DNA of 64,000 nucleotides from assembly GCF_030065675.1 (NCBI RefSeq), contig NZ_JASJDK010000001.1, positions 95,746 to 159,745 on the forward strand, read 5' to 3'. Shown in pieces: positions 58,764-64,000 of the stretch. This DNA comes from Mastigocoleus sp. MO_188.B34. GTDB taxonomy: Bacteria; Cyanobacteriota; Cyanobacteriia; Cyanobacteriales; Nostocaceae. The position numbers and the translations under genes are program-made. The notes under the pieces are model-generated. The model was not told where the DNA came from. It made no database searches and saw only the letters and a list, made by a program, of their open reading frames with translations. Every line of letters begins with the position of its first letter. The stretch's first letter is position 1.

Positions 58764-58946
58764 TTCTTTAACATAGGTGTTGGGATTTTGCCAGAGTTAC
58801 TCCAGCCATCTTATTAGATTGGAACATACTTTGTGTATCAACACTATTTGCTGGTCGATATTACTGATTGGTGAATGTTAAATCCTTTTACCAGAATGTA
58901 AAATTTACTAGTCAAGGTCAAGCAACACCCGAAGACTATAATTACC

Positions 58947-60080
58947 ATGGCAAACGTTCGTCTGGAAGCTATCAAGTGCCGATTTAGCAATGTAACTGCT
59001 ATAGAAGATATTACTTTTGAAGTTCCCGATGGTGAATTTTGGGTTTTGGTTGGTCCATCGGGTTGTGGTAAATCTACGATTCTAAGAACGATCGCTGGTT
59101 TGGAAAATGCTAGTTCCGGAAACCTTTACATCGGCGATAATTTGATGAATCAGGTACCTGCAAGACAAAGGGATGTAGCAATGGTTTTCCAAAATTATGC
59201 GCTGTACCCCCATATGACTGTGGCGCAAAATATTGCTTTTGGTTTGCAGATGCGCAAAGTCGATCAGAAAGTAATTCGCGATCGCGTAAATTCAGTTGCA
59301 AAATCCCTGGCTTTGGAACATCTTCTGGAACGCAAACCAAAGCAACTTTCCGGGGGACAACAGCAAAGGGTAGCTTTAGGAAGGGCGATCGCCAGACAAG
59401 CAAAAGTTTTTTTATTGGATGAACCCCTATCTAACTTAGATGCTCAACTGCGAGACGATACTAGAGCAGAGCTAAAACAAATACATCAAAACCTGCAAAA
59501 TACTACAATCTATGTAACTCACGATCAAGTTGAAGCAATGACCTTAGCCGATAAAATTGTCGTATTAGACCGAGGTCAAATTCAACAAATCGGTACTCCT
59601 GAAGTAATTTATAATCAACCTCACAATCGGATGGTCGCTACTTTTATCGGTAGCCCACCAATGAACATCTTACCGGCTAAGTACAAGGGTGAAAGTTTTG
59701 AGGTTTGCGGTCAGCTTTTAGCAATAGATTTATCCATCCAAGAAAAACTTCAGTTACTCTCGGACAAAAATTATGATTTGGGAATTCGTCCCGAGCATAT
59801 CAAAATTAGTTCGGAGAATATCAACCCAGAAAGTAGTACTGAAAATACTGCTAATACTGCAACACTAAAAGTGAAAGTAAAAGTAGTGGAACCTTTAGGA
59901 AGAGAAACTTTAATTCGGGCAAATTTACCCAATGAAAGAGTACCATTAGATTTTCCAGCACCTGCGGCTATCCGTCCTAATCCCGGCGAGATTTTGACTG
60001 TTAAATTAGACTTAAATAATTTATTTGTTTTTGAAGTGGATACAGGCAATAAATTATACCCTTGTTTCCTTGAGCGATAG
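58947..60080 (+). CDS. ABC transporter ATPase, sugar type (UgpC/MalK family)
   Basis: The 377-aa protein has Walker A GPSGCGKST (36-44), the signature LSGGQQQR (134-141), Walker B FLLDEP (155-160), the switch His in YVTHDQVE, and a C-terminal TOBE/regulatory domain (about 235-375; ...YDLGIRPEHIKIS). It energises carbohydrate or glycerol-3-phosphate-type importers. No permease or binding protein lies nearby, as is common for shared MalK-type ATPases in cyanobacteria, so the substrate is open. Confidence 0.92.
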   Translation: MANVRLEAIKCRFSNVTAIEDITFEVPDGEFWVLVGPSGCGKSTILRTIAGLENASSGNLYIGDNLMNQVPARQRDVAMVFQNYALYPHMTVAQNIAFGLQMRKVDQKVIRDRVNSVAKSLALEHLLERKPKQLSGGQQQRVALGRAIARQAKVFLLDEPLSNLDAQLRDDTRAELKQIHQNLQNTTIYVTHDQVEAMTLADKIVVLDRGQIQQIGTPEVIYNQPHNRMVATFIGSPPMNILPAKYKGESFEVCGQLLAIDLSIQEKLQLLSDKNYDLGIRPEHIKISSENINPESSTENTANTATLKVKVKVVEPLGRETLIRANLPNERVPLDFPAPAAIRPNPGEILTVKLDLNNLFVFEVDTGNKLYPCFLER

Positions 60081-60186
60081 CTTCTGGCTCTTTACTCAAA
60101 GAATTTTGAGTGGTTAAGTGTTTCCGGATTGGGATAAATTATTTTTGTGTGCCAAATTGTAAAGTTCTAAGCCTCGGGAGATTGAC

Positions 60187-60522
60187 ATGAGTAAGGGTGC
60201 GATCGTCATAAATGATTCAGAATTTGAAACTGAGGTTCTCAAAGCAGAAGAACCAGTATTAGTTTATTTTTGGGCTACATGGTGTGGACCTTGTCAACTT
60301 ATGTCCGCACTAGTCAATGCCACTGCGAAAGAATATAGCGATCGCCTTAAAGTAATCAAAATGGAAGTTGACCCCAATCCGGTTACTGTGAAGCAATATA
60401 AGGTTGAAGGGGTTCCTGCTTTCAGATTAATTCATAAAAATAAGCTTTTGGGAGCGACTGAAGGTGCGATTGGCAAGGAAAAATTACTAAACTTTATTAA
60501 TACTCATCTGGAACAAAATTAA
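60187..60522 (+). CDS. Thioredoxin (Slr1139/TrxB-like)
   Basis: The 111-aa protein has the WCGPC active site (C33, C36) and cis-Pro in EGVPAFRL. It resembles, from memory, the cyanobacterial TrxB class (DPNPVTVKQYKVEGVPA block) rather than the main TrxA. It transfers electrons from thioredoxin reductase to target disulfides. The gene sits 106 bp after the ATPase and 91 bp before an aminotransferase on the same strand, with a tandem repeat in the second gap. Confidence 0.92.
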   Translation: MSKGAIVINDSEFETEVLKAEEPVLVYFWATWCGPCQLMSALVNATAKEYSDRLKVIKMEVDPNPVTVKQYKVEGVPAFRLIHKNKLLGATEGAIGKEKLLNFINTHLEQN

Positions 60523-60557
60523 TTTTTGGTAATTGGTAATTGGTAATTGGTAGTTGG
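60523..60557. repeat. TAATTGG short tandem repeat after the thioredoxin gene
   Basis: Four near-identical heptamer units (GGTAATT type) directly follow the stop; same family as the array after larE. Confidence 0.8.
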
Positions 60558-60613
60558 AAAAATTAAGTTAAGCTATTTAGCCTGTGTCCATAGCGCATAG
60601 GACAAAAAGTTAT

Positions 60614-61831
60614 ATGCAATTTGCTACGCGTTTAAAGCCTTTAGAGTCGAATGTATTTGCTGACATGGATTCAGCTAAAGCAAAAGCTTTGGCAAATGGG
60701 AAGCAAGTAATAGATCTATCTTTGGGTTCTTCAGATTTGCCTGCTGCACCCCATGTCATCGATGCAATCGCCCAGTCTTTGAAGGATAGCTCTACCCACG
60801 GTTACCTATTGTTTCACGGTACTGCAGGATTTCGACGAGCTGCGGCTCAGTGGTACGAGAGAAAATTTGGTATTTCCGTAGATCCAGAAACTGAAGTTTT
60901 ACCTTTAATTGGTTCTCAGGAAGGTACTGCCCACTTACCCCTAGCAATACTTAATCCTGGTGATTATGCTTTACTGCAAGATCCAGGTTATCCATCCCAT
61001 GCAGGAGGAGTTTACCTTGCGGGCGGTCAAATCTATCCAATGCCATTAAAAGCAGAAATGGATTTTTTGCCGGTTTTTACTGACATTCCATCGTCTGTTT
61101 TAGCACAGGCACGGATGATGGTATTAAGTTATCCCCATAATCCAACAACAGGAGTGGCAACACTGGCTTTTTTCCAGGAAGCAGTAAAATTTTGTCAGCA
61201 CCATGGTATTGTTCTCGTCCATGATTTCCCATATGCAGATTTGGTGTTTGAGGATGATGACAAAGGAAAAATTATTGGCGAGCCGGGAATAGATATTACT
61301 CCTGCTTCATCCCTTGCTCCTTCTATTTTTCAAGCTGATACAGATAAAAGCACTTCCATTGAGTTTTTTACTCTGTCTAAATCCTACAACATGGGCGGTT
61401 TCCGGATTGGTTATGCGATCGGTAATGCAAAATTGATTAAGGCATTACGTCAGGTCAAAGCTGTGGTGGATTTTAACCAATATCAAGGAATTCTCAATGG
61501 CGCGAGTGCAGCACTTACTGGTCCTCAAGATTGTGTGAAAGCTGCTGTTGGGACTTTTTGCGATCGTCGCAATGCTCTTGTCGCTGCTCTGAATGGTATT
61601 GGTTGGGATGTTCCTACCCCTAAAGCAACTATGTATGTTTGGGCACAACTACCAGAAGCTTGGAAACAAAATTCGATTGATTTTTGTATTGAATTGGTTG
61701 AAAAAACCGGAGTAGCAGTCTCCCCCGGTGCTGGGTTTGGAAAGTCTGGAGAAGGCTATGTTCGTTTTGCTTTAGTTCGCGAACCAGCTGTTTTAAGAAC
61801 TGCGGTTGAAAGAATTGCCAAACTTTTCTAA
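60614..61831 (+). CDS. Class I/II PLP-dependent aminotransferase, LL-diaminopimelate aminotransferase-like
   Basis: The ATG at 60614 is chosen; an upstream GTG adds 10 weak codons. The 405-aa protein is fold type I: STHGYLLFHGTAGFRRAAAQW, LIGSQEGTAHL, YPHNPTTGVA, DFPYADLVF and the PLP Lys K256 in SKSYNMGGFRIGYAIG. C-terminal EGYVRFALV contains the substrate-carboxylate Arg. The closest role is in the aspartate/DapL branch (lysine and cell-wall precursors), but other amino-donor specificities are possible. It may be co-transcribed with the thioredoxin gene. Confidence 0.85.
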   Translation: MQFATRLKPLESNVFADMDSAKAKALANGKQVIDLSLGSSDLPAAPHVIDAIAQSLKDSSTHGYLLFHGTAGFRRAAAQWYERKFGISVDPETEVLPLIGSQEGTAHLPLAILNPGDYALLQDPGYPSHAGGVYLAGGQIYPMPLKAEMDFLPVFTDIPSSVLAQARMMVLSYPHNPTTGVATLAFFQEAVKFCQHHGIVLVHDFPYADLVFEDDDKGKIIGEPGIDITPASSLAPSIFQADTDKSTSIEFFTLSKSYNMGGFRIGYAIGNAKLIKALRQVKAVVDFNQYQGILNGASAALTGPQDCVKAAVGTFCDRRNALVAALNGIGWDVPTPKATMYVWAQLPEAWKQNSIDFCIELVEKTGVAVSPGAGFGKSGEGYVRFALVREPAVLRTAVERIAKLF

Positions 61832-63777
<1,946 letters not shown>

Positions 63778-63893
63778 ATAAGTACCAATCTACGTTACGT
63801 TAGTTAAATTCATACTGTGCCTGAAGTGCACAAAAAGGTAAAGGGATTGAAACTCTTTGCCTTTTATTTTGATATTTCTAATCCTCAACTGAA

Positions 63894-64000
63894 TATAGCG
63901 GTTTTCGGTTGAGTGTAGTACACCTCGTAGAGACGTAAAATTTTACGTCTCTACATTTGGGAATTAGAAAATGTATTTGATTCAAATGAAAACCGCTATA
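63894..64000. mobile_element. Foldback MITE-like element at the right edge
   Basis: Perfect 13-bp terminal inverted repeats TATAGCGGTTTTC (63894-63906) and GAAAACCGCTATA (63988-64000) enclose 81 bp. Inside is a perfect 28-bp palindrome (63927-63954), arms GTAGAGACGTAAAA. The ends share TATAGC and a GTACACCTC-like inner string with the element at 35285-35382. The element may extend beyond the window, but its ends look complete. No transposase is present. Confidence 0.75.

Overview
The window is chromosomal DNA of a cyanobacterium, most likely a filamentous Nostocales-type genome. The evidence is a set of phototroph genes: psaX (photosystem I), ndhB (NDH-1), gun4 and hemA (tetrapyrrole synthesis), a glpX-type FBPase/SBPase, a UPF0182 membrane protein and a short Gly-rich RRM protein. 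The octamer GCGATCGC (HIP1) recurs in genes and spacers. Heptamer-type short tandem repeats (TAATTGG, TTACCAA, GTCAGGA/GTTAGAA families) sit between genes, and there is a 1.9-kDa-residue-class kinase joining a Ser/Thr kinase to a histidine kinase (about 1885 residues). The order Nostocales is inferred from gene style and repeats, not from a marker gene. I found no rRNA, tRNA, CRISPR array, transposase or phage gene.

Layout. 1-7.5 kb: end of a response regulator running off the left edge, a small cyanobacterial protein, the BolA/monothiol glutaredoxin pair, an exported protein, a subtilisin-like protease with a C-terminal P domain, a PlsC-type acyltransferase, tadA and grxC. 7.8-11.3 kb: glpX, hemA and a PKHD-type 2OG-Fe(II) oxygenase. 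11.5-13 kb: two paralogous small lipoproteins with Gly/Glu-rich tails in long A+T-rich spacers. 13.5-21 kb: UPF0182 protein, an ArsR-type regulator with its probable operator, an alanine/glycine:cation symporter, and a scattered RelE-like toxin with a possible antitoxin. 21-30 kb: pgi, a cupin protein, rbp, topA, a 45-aa ORF with aroQ, and a degenerate ADP-ribosylglycohydrolase-like protein. 30.5-35.2 kb: a 7TM-HD phosphohydrolase (c-di-AMP phosphodiesterase type) and ndhB. 35.2-38.8 kb: a small accessory-looking island with a foldback MITE-like element, a haem-oxygenase-like metal oxidase candidate, a 28-codon ORF and a FOXRED2-like flavoprotein. 39-45.5 kb: the giant kinase and a response regulator. 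45.8-50.7 kb: lipA, psaX, a hybrid histidine kinase and larE. 50.8-55.6 kb: a CapA-like protein, an Asn-rich membrane-anchored protein, a 4-TM protein and a HigBA-like toxin-antitoxin pair. 55.8-64 kb: icd, gun4, an ABC-transporter ATPase, thioredoxin, a class I/II aminotransferase, purA, and a second foldback element that ends at the right edge.

Most genes are housekeeping and sit as single transcription units with their own hairpin terminators, separated by unusually long spacers. Functional groupings visible here are redox/Fe-S maintenance (bolA, grxD, grxC, thioredoxin), carbon metabolism (glpX, pgi, icd), tetrapyrrole supply and control (hemA, gun4) and signalling (three two-component loci). 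The parts most likely to hold undescribed biology are the oxidase/flavoprotein pair at 36.1-38.8 kb, the twin acidic lipoproteins at 11.6-12.9 kb, and the repeat operator-like motifs in front of icd, the ArsR gene and the toxin-antitoxin pair.
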